NCBI GenBank assembly: GCA_022704885.1
Contig: JAKJFO010000037.1
Coordinates: 1-26,555 of the forward strand
DNA: 26,555 nt
Direction: 5' to 3'
Source of the DNA: Candidatus Rifleibacteriota bacterium
GTDB lineage: Bacteria; Riflebacteria; Ozemobacteria; Ozemobacterales; Ozemobacteraceae
Shown here: positions 1 to 6,444 of the stretch, piece after piece
Numbering within the stretch: the stretch's first letter is position 1
Layout of the letters: every line of letters begins with the position of its first letter
The notes under the pieces: model-generated
Databases searched by the model: none
The model's input: the letters and a program-made list of their open reading frames with translations, nothing else
What the model was told of the DNA's origin: nothing
Position numbers and translations under genes: made by a program

Positions 1-163
1 TATGGTCAGGTGGCTGATTCAACTCATCGTTTTCGATATCTTGCTGAGGAATCTGGCCTGCAGGGCCGGTATAATCATCAGCAACAGCTGGCAGTAAACC
101 GGCGATGAATAGAAAAAGCATGAATAGAGCGGTACATAAACTTTTCTCTCTGAATGGATTCAT
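1..163 (-). CDS. Small exported protein of unknown function, N-terminal fragment
   Basis: The first 54 residues are visible before the window edge cuts the gene at its 3' side. It starts with ATG at 163-161, preceded by a strong Shine-Dalgarno sequence (AGGAGG on the minus strand, within 167-176). The N-terminus is a clear Sec signal peptide: a short charged stretch (MNPFREK), a hydrophobic core (residues about 10-24) and an Ala-Val-Ala cleavage site before Asp29. The mature part that is visible is polar and rich in Asp, Gln, Pro and Asn, starting DDYTGPAGQI. I recognise no family. It lies downstream of the aldo/keto reductase on the same strand but has its own candidate promoter and follows a hairpin, so it is probably a separate transcription unit. 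Confidence 0.75.
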   Translation of the reverse strand, partial: MNPFREKSLCTALFMLFLFIAGLLPAVADDYTGPAGQIPQQDIENDELNQPPDH

Positions 164-222
164 AAAACCCTCCTGTAAAAGATCTCTTATTCTCTGATAT
201 TTATCTTGTTTAATATTTGAAA

Positions 223-228
223 ATTATA
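223..228 (-). promoter_or_regulatory. Candidate -10 element for the exported-protein gene
   Basis: A perfect TATAAT lies on the minus strand, about 60 bases upstream of the ATG at 163, in a stretch (about 180-290) visibly richer in A and T than its neighbours. No good TTGACA-like -35 box is found at 16-18 bases, so this is a weak call resting on the -10 match and the position. Confidence 0.35.
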
Positions 229-354
229 GTGAAGCTTTAACTAAAAATGCTCTAAAATTTCTATTTTGTCCATCAAAATCTATACCGGTTGCATAGATTC
301 AACAGGCTTCGAAGACGAGCCTCCAGAGCCGTTCTTGCGCCTGCGGGTAAAGCA

Positions 355-381
355 GAAGATGGCCTGGCAAAGGCCATCTTC
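355..381 (-). terminator. Hairpin downstream of the aldo/keto reductase gene
   Basis: An 11-bp perfect stem (355-365 with 371-381, arm GAAGATGGCCT) encloses a 5-base loop. It begins 33 bases beyond the stop codon of the aldo/keto reductase gene. There is no clear T run on the minus-strand exit side, so it may act as a weak or factor-assisted terminator, or only as a 3'-end stabiliser. Confidence 0.45.
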
Positions 382-413
382 ATAGTGCACAACCCGCTAT
401 GTACCGGCCTTTA

Positions 414-1736
414 TTACTCTTTGCCGTAGTAGAGAAAATCGAGATCTTCTTTGGTAAGCATTCTGGCAAGCTTGAGCGAACCGACGGTCCGGCGCAGCTG
501 CGCGACAGTGATCGGGCCGATTACCAGAAAGTCGGTTCGTTTGTGGGCAAGCGCGTAGGCGTTGACCATCTGATCGACAGTATATGCAGTATTGTGCTTT
601 TTGTTGAACTCTTCGGTAAAGCTGACAACCCGGTTGTAGCGCTCTTCGTTGGCGCAGGTGAAAATAGAGTGGTAGACGTTTTTCCAGTAGGGATCGCCTT
701 GAGCATACTTCGTGCGGGCGACTTTTCGAGCGTTTTCCCAGCAGGGTTCAGGCCGGTCGAGAATGCTGACGCCACCGAGTGGTGAATAAGGCATCATCTT
801 GATGCCTTTCAAAAAGTTCTCATCCTGCATGTCTTCATGGGTAACCTGCACACCACCAGCATGAATGGCCCTTTCCGACATCTCAAAAAGTGAAAAATAC
901 GGACTGTTGAAGACTGGTCTGGCCAGATTCGACTGCTGTTTTGCCAGCGTCATCGATCTTGTGATTCTGTGCGGCTTCCAGTTAGACCAGCCGAGAAACA
1001 TGTAGTTCTCGCGGATATTCTGCGAACTGAGGGCTTCCATGATCGTTTTAACCGAGTTCTGACTGCGTTTTACCGGCTCGAAATTGATAAAATCGCCGTC
1101 GTCTCTGTGCATCAGGTAAACAGTGGGGTTGCCAATCAGGTTTTTGCGCGTGTGTCCGAGCTCTTCGCCAACTCTCTCGATGATCTGTTCTTTACTGCCG
1201 AACAGGCGGCTGGCGTATGTGCCGGTTGGCACATTGGGCAGAGCGGCATAGCCTTCGGCCATTATGTTTTTCGCTTTGAGCATTTCCAGCAGGCAATATG
1301 AATTTTCGCCTTCCGGCACTTTTTTAGCCCAATACAGATCGAATGGGAAGCCGCCTTTCGAGAGCGTATAAATCTTTTTGCCGGGATTTTTCTGCCGGTA
1401 TGACTGCATCCACTTGCCAAGCTTGTATTCGATATCGCCGACATAGATCGGAGAAGTATCGAAAAGGTTGATGCCGAGGCGGGCGGCTTCGTCGAGTACC
1501 GCATTGATGCTTTCTTCTGTGATTTTGCGCGAGTTCGGGCCATACCAGTCTTCCTGGGCGAGGTGATCGGTACCCATGATCAGTCTGGAAAATTTGACGC
1601 GTTCGTTTCTTTCGTTACGGACTTCGATGTATTCCATCGCGTCTGCTGACAGATCGCGGGCGAACAGAACCGTCGAATTGAATAAGCTGGTAAATAATAG
1701 AACGGTAATCAGCAGAAAGGCCGGAAATCTCTTCAT
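414..1736 (-). CDS. Exported aldo/keto reductase family protein
   Basis: A 440-residue protein of the aldo/keto reductase superfamily (NADPH-linked carbonyl reduction on a TIM barrel). The catalytic tetrad can be placed at Asp93 and Tyr98 (in NLFDTSPIYVG), Lys127 (SKGGF) and His210 (YLMHRDD). Later barrel motifs include FLGWSNW (about 247-253) and PYSPLGG, and a C-terminal VIGPITVAQL resembles the cofactor-loop region. It is longer than typical family members (about 280-350 residues), partly because residues 1-27 form a Sec-type signal peptide ending near LFA-RD; there is no twin-arginine motif. It starts with ATG and has an AGAGG ribosome-binding site. It follows the phospholipase-D-like gene by 40 bases and is probably co-transcribed with it. 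The substrate is unknown, and an exported member would need cofactor outside the cytoplasm, which is odd for the family. Confidence 0.85.
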   Translation of the reverse strand: MKRFPAFLLITVLLFTSLFNSTVLFARDLSADAMEYIEVRNERNERVKFSRLIMGTDHLAQEDWYGPNSRKITEESINAVLDEAARLGINLFDTSPIYVGDIEYKLGKWMQSYRQKNPGKKIYTLSKGGFPFDLYWAKKVPEGENSYCLLEMLKAKNIMAEGYAALPNVPTGTYASRLFGSKEQIIERVGEELGHTRKNLIGNPTVYLMHRDDGDFINFEPVKRSQNSVKTIMEALSSQNIRENYMFLGWSNWKPHRITRSMTLAKQQSNLARPVFNSPYFSLFEMSERAIHAGGVQVTHEDMQDENFLKGIKMMPYSPLGGVSILDRPEPCWENARKVARTKYAQGDPYWKNVYHSIFTCANEERYNRVVSFTEEFNKKHNTAYTVDQMVNAYALAHKRTDFLVIGPITVAQLRRTVGSLKLARMLTKEDLDFLYYGKE

Positions 1737-1776
1737 ATAAACCTCTTTTGGACTTGAGTAACTGGCGTTGTCAGAA

Positions 1777-3303
1777 TCAGATCAGCGGACGCAGAAATTT
1801 CATTTTGCCGAAGCGCTCGAGTTTTTTCATGACTTCGGCCTCGGTATGAGCCTCGGGGCCAAAGATTACAGTGATGCGGCCGTCGGCTTCTTTGCGGATT
1901 TTGTATTCAAGACATCTGGCAAAGTCTTTTTCCATGCGCAATGCGAGGCGCTTAGCCAGGGGCTGATAATTGATGACGGTGACGACTTCTGAATTGATGA
2001 CCATGCTGAGCGGGTCGAGGTTGTAGGTGCCGACAACCGCGATCTGACGGTCGAAAACGAAAGCCTTGGTGTGAATGCATGGCATGCCCTTGGGGTAAAC
2101 CAGAATACGGGCAGTGGGCATTGTCGCAAGAAGCCTTTTCCAGTCAGTCAGGAAATAGGCCACCGTTGATGGGTGGTTGGTTGATTCGCCACTGTTGGTG
2201 CAGAGAAAGATCTTTACTCCGCGGGCAGAGGCGCGGCGAAGGGCTGCTTCCGCCGCCTCATCGAGCACGACGTAGGCGTTCTGAATGAGAATTTCTTCGC
2301 GACAGGCATCGATCATGCGAATCAGGTTTTCACCGATATCGCGGCGGGTGCCGAGCAGCGAGTGGCGGTCGAGAATGCGCACCGGCATTGGTCTTTCGCC
2401 CCGGAAAGGCTTGTATGCGTTAAAAGAAGACAATTTCTTGAACCCTGACAACTGCTGGCAGAGTTCCTGCGCGGTTTTGTCGAGGCTGCGCGGAAAGTTG
2501 AGCTTTTTCAGGTCGGGCACGCCCATTCCCTGCAGGTAGCGGTTCATCAAGTGATAGGCGAGATCGAGTTTGGCGCTCTGCGACACAAAGTTGATTTTGT
2601 CTTTACGAACGATGCGGGTTTTCAGGTTTCTCCATTCTTCGTCGAAAGCCTTCTGCAGCTGGCTGACCACGCCGGGCCCTTCCATCAGCACGTCGAGATC
2701 CTGAAAAACGTTGGTGAATTCGCCGAGCTGCACGAAGTAGTCGCGCCCGATGTTGCGCCCGCCGGTAAGGCAGACGCGGCTGTCGGCGATAATGATCTTG
2801 TCGTGGTTCGAGGCGAAGACCTTGCGCAGGTCGCCCAGTGCCGGCAGCAGCTGGCGCCCGATCGGGTTGTATATCTTGATCTCGACATTGGGCTCGCGGG
2901 CGAGTTCTTCGAGCTCATCGTAGTCTTTGAGCTTCTTGGCGCTGCGCATGAAGCGGTCATCAACCATCAGGCGAATAGTTACGCCCTGGCGTGCCTTTTT
3001 GCGCAGCAGCCCGAGAAACGAGAAGCCGAAAATATCCTGATCGACGATAAAATAGGTGATGGTCAGGGTCTGTTTTGCGCTCTCGATCAGTTGCCATCGC
3101 GCATACCAGGCCTCTTCATTGCCGCTGAGCAGCCGAACCCGTGCTGCGTCACCCTGAGGTGTCGAAGGGAAAGAAGCGAATACTTCGCTCAAACTTGCCT
3201 GTCCGACAACAGGCGCCGACCATGCCGGCATAACTGCCAGAACGCACAACATAAGCAGGACGGCAGAAATCGGACGAAAAAGTCGATGGTCAAAATGTTT
3301 CAT
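1777..3303 (-). CDS. Exported phospholipase D / cardiolipin synthase-like protein
   Basis: A 508-residue PLD-superfamily protein with two HKD motifs. The first is at His167-Lys169 with Asp174 (SNHDKIIIADS, then GGRNIG). The second is at His411-Lys413 with Asp418 (CIHTKAFVFDR, then GTYNLDP). The two motifs would form one active site that cleaves or transfers a phosphodiester through a phosphohistidine intermediate. Residues 1-29 are a signal peptide with an Ala-Trp-Ser-Ala cleavage region, so it probably acts in the periplasm or at the outer face of the membrane. Unlike classical cardiolipin synthases it has no pair of N-terminal transmembrane helices. The long region between the motifs (about 190-400) is typical of the bacterial exported branch. 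It starts with ATG and has an AGGGAGA ribosome-binding site. It is the first gene of a two-gene unit with the aldo/keto reductase. Substrate (phospholipid, other phosphodiester or nucleic acid) cannot be told. Confidence 0.85.
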   Translation of the reverse strand: MKHFDHRLFRPISAVLLMLCVLAVMPAWSAPVVGQASLSEVFASFPSTPQGDAARVRLLSGNEEAWYARWQLIESAKQTLTITYFIVDQDIFGFSFLGLLRKKARQGVTIRLMVDDRFMRSAKKLKDYDELEELAREPNVEIKIYNPIGRQLLPALGDLRKVFASNHDKIIIADSRVCLTGGRNIGRDYFVQLGEFTNVFQDLDVLMEGPGVVSQLQKAFDEEWRNLKTRIVRKDKINFVSQSAKLDLAYHLMNRYLQGMGVPDLKKLNFPRSLDKTAQELCQQLSGFKKLSSFNAYKPFRGERPMPVRILDRHSLLGTRRDIGENLIRMIDACREEILIQNAYVVLDEAAEAALRRASARGVKIFLCTNSGESTNHPSTVAYFLTDWKRLLATMPTARILVYPKGMPCIHTKAFVFDRQIAVVGTYNLDPLSMVINSEVVTVINYQPLAKRLALRMEKDFARCLEYKIRKEADGRITVIFGPEAHTEAEVMKKLERFGKMKFLRPLI

Positions 3304-3348
3304 GAGCGTTTCTCCCTGCGCGATAAAGCAAAATACTGAACCGGTAAA

Positions 3349-3356
3349 AGTATACT
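3349..3356. promoter_or_regulatory. Palindromic TATACT -10-like site between divergent genes
   Basis: The palindrome AGTATACT contains a TATACT hexamer on each strand and lies between the phospholipase-D-like gene (minus) and the P-loop gene (plus). It could serve as a -10 element for the minus-strand unit, about 46 bases from its start. The matching -35 (TTTTTA at 17 bases) is poor, and no -35 is seen on the plus strand. Confidence 0.25.
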
Positions 3357-3501
3357 GTACTGCCGAATATTTAAAAACCTTAAAATTATTATCTCATGCC
3401 GGCAGGCAAGTTTGTTTGCCAGTTGGGCTTTAACTATGTAAAATGTGAAAGAACAGATTTGATCCGCCAACTTATTTTATTCATGACGGAAGGAAAAGAA
3501 A

Positions 3502-4671
3502 ATGACTGTACACGAAGGAACAAAAAAGGTTTTCAGCCAGATTGCCGACAAATACAAACTGCAGAACCTGGCCCAGATAATCAGGAACGACGATCATATC
3601 GTCTGGAAAAAAGACGTTACCATCTGTATTACCAATATTCTCAAGGCTGTCGAAGCCGAAGGTGCAACTCAGGAGCTTCTCAAAGAAGCAAAAAACATGT
3701 ATAACGGGCCGATTTTTGCCATCAACGCCCTGGAAGGCAAATATCTCATCAAAGCTGACCCAGACCCGAAAAAAGCGGTAGACGAGCTTGGCAAATTTGA
3801 TTTCTGCTTCAAGTTGAGCCCTTATCATGTAATCAACACATACCTTGCCATTCTTGTTGCCCAGATAACCGCTCAGGATCTTAACGCACTGCTCAAAAAA
3901 GGCGAAGAGCACATGGAAGCTTTCATTGCCGCCGCTTTGCGCGACAACCCGAACTGGAAAAAAGACAGTCTCACCAGCGATAAACCGCTGCTTATCATTC
4001 CAATTGGTGCTGCCGGCTGCGGAAAATCAACGTTTTACCAGGAACTCGGCAATGTCGTTAACGCTTCCTGCGACAATATCCGCTACATGCTCTTCAAGGA
4101 CTTCGGCCCATGTTTCGCGCCCTGGGAAAGCACGCTGGCATGGTTCGTCGTCAACCGTCTGACCGATGTCTATCTCAGTCGCGGCTACAATGTGTTCTAC
4201 AACGGTGTAAACACCGACCTCGAATACAGATCGCCGATCACCATGGAAAACCCTGACCCGCTTTATGCCGGCATTCCATACAATATGAAGCTGGTATATT
4301 TCGAACCTACTGTAAGCCTTACAACTGATGAAGTCAGTCAGCTCAAGGGCATCAATCTCTGGGCAAACCCTCTGGATAAGGTTGACCGGTCTGGTTTAAG
4401 TCAGAATGTCTGCAAAATTCTCGATCTCATTCAGAGAAACACTGAGCGAACCATGGAGCGCACAAAGGCGATTCGCGAAGGAAAAGCCGAACAGGACCCG
4501 TTCGACATTCTTTACCCGGTGCCGCCGGCGATTGTTAAAATGTTCATGGAACAGTCATTTTCGAAGCCGGAAGGCCCGAAAGTGGTTGTTGTACCGCGCA
4601 AAGAGATTCCCGACGCAGCTGAACGAGCTGCATTCTATCGCAAATACGCTGAGATGGCGCTTAAGTCATAA
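3502..4671 (+). CDS. P-loop NTPase/kinase-like protein (AAA_33 / polynucleotide-kinase type) with an unassigned N-terminal domain
   Basis: A 389-residue soluble protein, start ATG with AGGAAA upstream. A Walker A motif GAAGCGKST lies at 169-177. It is followed by SCDNIRYMLF (189-198), which resembles the S-x-D-x-x-R signature of the zeta-toxin/gluconate-kinase/T4 polynucleotide-kinase-like phosphotransferases, and by a strand with VFYNGVNTD (231-239) where those enzymes have the next conserved polar residues. The C-terminal 120 residues are helical and basic. Residues 1-160 match nothing I recognise; they look globular and mostly helical, not membrane-bound. It stands alone between a divergent promoter region and a strong terminator, so it is probably monocistronic. 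ATP-dependent phosphorylation of a small molecule, nucleic acid or protein is likely; the target is unknown. A toxin of a toxin-antitoxin pair is unlikely because no small partner gene is adjacent. Confidence 0.7.
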   Translation: MTVHEGTKKVFSQIADKYKLQNLAQIIRNDDHIVWKKDVTICITNILKAVEAEGATQELLKEAKNMYNGPIFAINALEGKYLIKADPDPKKAVDELGKFDFCFKLSPYHVINTYLAILVAQITAQDLNALLKKGEEHMEAFIAAALRDNPNWKKDSLTSDKPLLIIPIGAAGCGKSTFYQELGNVVNASCDNIRYMLFKDFGPCFAPWESTLAWFVVNRLTDVYLSRGYNVFYNGVNTDLEYRSPITMENPDPLYAGIPYNMKLVYFEPTVSLTTDEVSQLKGINLWANPLDKVDRSGLSQNVCKILDLIQRNTERTMERTKAIREGKAEQDPFDILYPVPPAIVKMFMEQSFSKPEGPKVVVVPRKEIPDAAERAAFYRKYAEMALKS

Positions 4672-4691
4672 GAGCTGTCTGCTGATTCGAT

Positions 4692-4726
4692 AAAGAAGCC
4701 CTGAACTCAAGGTTCAGGGCTTCTTT
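4692..4726 (+). terminator. Rho-independent-type terminator after the P-loop gene
   Basis: A perfect 15-bp stem (4692-4706 with 4712-4726; arm AAAGAAGCCCTGAAC) encloses a 5-base loop, 20 bases beyond the stop codon at 4671. The 3' arm ends in TTCTTT. The stem is A-rich on its 5' side, so it could act in both directions. Confidence 0.85.
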
Positions 4727-4775
4727 AAAAGAGATCTGTCCTGGATGCACCGGGCGAGTGTCAGTGAAACGGTAG

Positions 4776-4781
4776 TATAAT
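4776..4781 (+). promoter_or_regulatory. Candidate -10 element upstream of the TraB-like gene
   Basis: A perfect TATAAT lies between the terminator and the TTG-initiated gene, leaving a leader of about 85 bases. No convincing -35 box is present. The leader contains a six-codon ORF (ATG at 4844, TAA at 4862-4864) in the same frame as the gene and six bases before its start. Confidence 0.3.
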
Positions 4782-4870
4782 CTTGAAACGGGGTCGAGGT
4801 CAGCAGAAGAGTAAACCCGTCCGGCAAAAAATGATACCAGGCCATGCAGCGCCTGAAAGCTTAAACCGCC

Positions 4871-5479
4871 TTGAAAAGAATCACGATTATAGGCACAGTC
4901 CATCTTGATCCGAGCGGGAGCGCAATGTTGAAAAGGGCGCTTGACCAGCTCAGGCCGGCATACATCACCGTTGACGTCAGCAATTACGCTGTTGCTTTCA
5001 GGCAGTGCCGCGGAGGTGAGCTGGCTGCGAGACTCGCAGCTTTCAGGCGTGCCGACGGCACCTTGCCGGCTTCTCTGGAAGCTGTCGAGGCGCAGATTGC
5101 AGTGCCATTCGAGGCTCAGACGGTTGCTGAGTGGTGCAGTGCATATGAACTCGTCGGCGACAACGATGACTCGAGAAGTCGTCTGGAAATGTTCGAGAAA
5201 GAGTTGATGTCGCCGGAAAATCTTGCGTATCTTTCAACAGAGAGCTTTCCGAGTTTGCCTGTCCAGGTCGGGCGTCAGTGGGAAAAGGCCCGCGTCAGCT
5301 GGCGGCAATTACGTGCCGGTGCGCCATGCGATGAGCGCATCGCCGGAATTATCAGGCGTCTTTTGATGCAGCCGGGCGAATCTCTTTGTCATATAACCGG
5401 CTGGGAGCATGTTGCCCCTCTTGCCGAGCTTCTGGCCGATCATTCGCCAACCCTGCGTCTGCTCGACGAATTCGCTTAA
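4871..5479 (+). CDS. TraB/GumN-like protein, short (tentative)
   Basis: A 202-residue protein. The start must be the TTG at 4871: an in-frame TAA lies at 4862-4864, and the next in-frame ATG (codon 19) would remove the motif region. No clear Shine-Dalgarno sequence is seen. The N-terminal strand and motif ITIIGTVHLDPSG, followed by a helix and RPAYITVDVS (about 29-38), match the GTxH...S...rPd.v.vE pattern of TraB/PrgY proteins and related TIKI/erythromycin-esterase folds, where the Gly-Thr-x-His segment is at the putative metal site. A second His segment, CHITGWEHV (about 174-182), could contribute ligands. No transmembrane segments are present, unlike TraB proteins with a C-terminal membrane domain, and it is shorter than the family norm. 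It converges on the tRNA array and shares its terminator. The reaction is unknown. Confidence 0.6.
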   Translation: MKRITIIGTVHLDPSGSAMLKRALDQLRPAYITVDVSNYAVAFRQCRGGELAARLAAFRRADGTLPASLEAVEAQIAVPFEAQTVAEWCSAYELVGDNDDSRSRLEMFEKELMSPENLAYLSTESFPSLPVQVGRQWEKARVSWRQLRAGAPCDERIAGIIRRLLMQPGESLCHITGWEHVAPLAELLADHSPTLRLLDEFA

Positions 5480-5528
5480 TCTGCCGGCCGCTTTCACAGT
5501 TTTCCATGCGGCATTTAGACGGGCAACA

Positions 5529-5555
5529 AAAAAACCACCGGGAAGGTGGTTTTTT
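5529..5555. terminator. Bidirectional terminator between the TraB-like gene and the tRNA array
   Basis: An 11-bp stem (5529-5539 with 5545-5555; AAAAAACCACC paired with GGTGGTTTTTT) encloses a 5-base loop. Seen from the plus strand it ends in six T; from the minus strand it gives seven T (A run 5528-5534). It starts four bases after the 3' end of the last tRNA and lies about 50 bases beyond the TraB-like stop codon, so it can stop both converging transcripts. Confidence 0.9.
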
Positions 5556-5558
5556 CGC

Positions 5559-5631
5559 TAGGGCATGAGGGATTTGAACCCGCGACCCACTGATTAAGAG
5601 TCAGTTGCTCTACCAACTGAGCTAATGCCCC
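5559..5631 (-). tRNA. tRNA-Lys (anticodon CUU)
   Basis: A complete 73-base cloverleaf on the minus strand. The acceptor arm is GGGGCAT/ATGCCCT with a G-U first pair, and the discriminator is A. The anticodon loop is CTCTTAA and reads AAG codons. The TTCAAAT T-loop is present and CCA is not encoded. It is the last gene of the array. Confidence 0.93.
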
Positions 5632-5661
5632 GAGAATACGCTTGCGCGTATTCAGTTTGAA

Positions 5662-5733
5662 TGAGCCGCATTGGATTTGAACCAATGACCCCCTGATTAA
5701 AAGTCAGATGCTCTACCCCTGAGCTAGCGGCCC
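5662..5733 (-). tRNA. tRNA-Lys (anticodon UUU)
   Basis: A 72-base cloverleaf on the minus strand. The acceptor arm is GGGCCGC/GCGGCTC, the discriminator A and the anticodon loop CTTTTAA, reading AAA (and AAG by wobble). The D-loop is one base shorter than in its neighbours. CCA is not encoded. It lies next to the second lysine isoacceptor but differs from it in the acceptor and T arms, so it is not a simple tandem duplicate. Confidence 0.93.
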
Positions 5734-5755
5734 AAAAAATTCTTTTTTCAATAAT

Positions 5756-5829
5756 CGCGCCTGGAAGGATTCGAACCCTCAACCTACGGATCCGAAGTCC
5801 GTTGCTCTATCCAATTGAGCTACAAGCGC
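5756..5829 (-). tRNA. tRNA-Arg (anticodon UCG)
   Basis: A 74-base cloverleaf on the minus strand. The acceptor arm is GCGCTTG/CAGGCGC with a G-U pair, the discriminator G, and the anticodon loop CTTCGGA, reading CGA/CGG. The TTCGAAT T-loop is present and CCA is not encoded. Confidence 0.92.
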
Positions 5830-5836
5830 CCATCAG

Positions 5837-5909
5837 GGACGAAGACGGGGCTCGAACCCGCAACCACAAGATCCACAATCTTGTGCACTACCATTGTGCT
5901 ACTTCGTCC
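5837..5909 (-). tRNA. tRNA-His (anticodon GUG)
   Basis: A cloverleaf on the minus strand that includes the histidine-specific extra G at position -1 paired with discriminator C73, the identity element of bacterial tRNA-His. The acceptor arm is GACGAAG/CTTCGTC and the anticodon loop TTGTGGA. CCA is not encoded. Confidence 0.94.
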
Positions 5910-5945
5910 AAGGACGACAACTTAGTAAGCTTCCAAGCTGTCCAT

Positions 5946-6019
5946 CGCGCCAGAAGGGACTCGAACCCCTGGCCCGCAGCTTAGAAGGCTGCTGCTCTAT
6001 CCAGCTGAGCTACTGGCGC
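5946..6019 (-). tRNA. tRNA-Arg (anticodon UCU)
   Basis: A 74-base cloverleaf on the minus strand. The acceptor arm is GCGCCAG/CTGGCGC, the discriminator G and the anticodon loop CTTCTAA, reading AGA/AGG. CCA is not encoded. Confidence 0.93.
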
Positions 6020-6035
6020 AACCAGAGAAAAAGAA

Positions 6036-6108
6036 AGCGGGAAACGGGACTTGAACCCGCGACATCCACCTTGGCAAGGTGGCGCTCTACCAACTGAGCT
6101 ATTCCCGC
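6036..6108 (-). tRNA. tRNA-Gly (anticodon GCC)
   Basis: A 73-base cloverleaf on the minus strand. The acceptor arm is GCGGGAA/TTCCCGC and the discriminator is T, as expected for glycine. The anticodon loop TTGCCAA reads GGC/GGT. CCA is not encoded. Confidence 0.94.
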
Positions 6109-6127
6109 ATGCTTCTACTGCAAGCAA

Positions 6128-6200
<73 letters not shown>

Positions 6201-6231
6201 TGATTTACGACCATGCGTTGCAACGGAAATT

Positions 6232-6260
6232 ATATTAGCAGAACCGGCTTTTTCAGTCAA
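6232..6260 (-). promoter_or_regulatory. Strong sigma-70-type promoter of the tRNA array
   Basis: On the minus strand a -35 box TTGACT (6255-6260) and a -10 box TAATAT (6232-6237) are separated by exactly 17 bases, and TGC precedes the -10 (extended -10). A start near 6224 would leave about 24 bases before the first tRNA. AT-rich sequence upstream of the -35 (6261-6282) could act as an UP element, as is common for stable-RNA promoters. Confidence 0.85.
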
Positions 6261-6375
6261 GCATATTTTTAATATTTTTTCTGCAACTGCGTACCCTGTG
6301 CCGATTTAGCCGCTTCTACCGGCGGATTTCGCGAATTCGTCACAATAAACGCCGACAGATCGTTGAGCCGGCATA

Positions 6376-6404
6376 TTGTTCTCAGAGATTTTTTCTGGTA
6401 CATT
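6376..6404 (+). promoter_or_regulatory. Candidate promoter of the polysaccharide operon
   Basis: TTGTTC (6376-6381) and TACATT (6399-6404) are 17 bases apart, and TGG before the second box could act as an extended -10. They lie about 40 bases upstream of the ATG at 6445. The match is moderate. The site is divergent from the tRNA promoter. Confidence 0.45.
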
Positions 6405-6444
6405 GCACGCAGTAAAAAATCCCGATTTATGGCAGGTCTGACAG

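Noticed and set aside
2551..3339. 262-codon plus-strand open frame opposite the phospholipase-D-like gene
   Set aside because: The opposite strand encodes both HKD motifs and a signal peptide; the plus-strand product matches nothing.
3502..4671. Zeta-toxin-type toxin of a toxin-antitoxin pair
   Set aside because: The kinase motifs are similar, but no small antitoxin gene lies next to it and the long N-terminal domain is not a toxin feature.
4661..4903. 80-codon minus-strand open frame between the P-loop and TraB-like genes
   Set aside because: It reads through the strong terminator hairpin and has no ribosome-binding site or motif.
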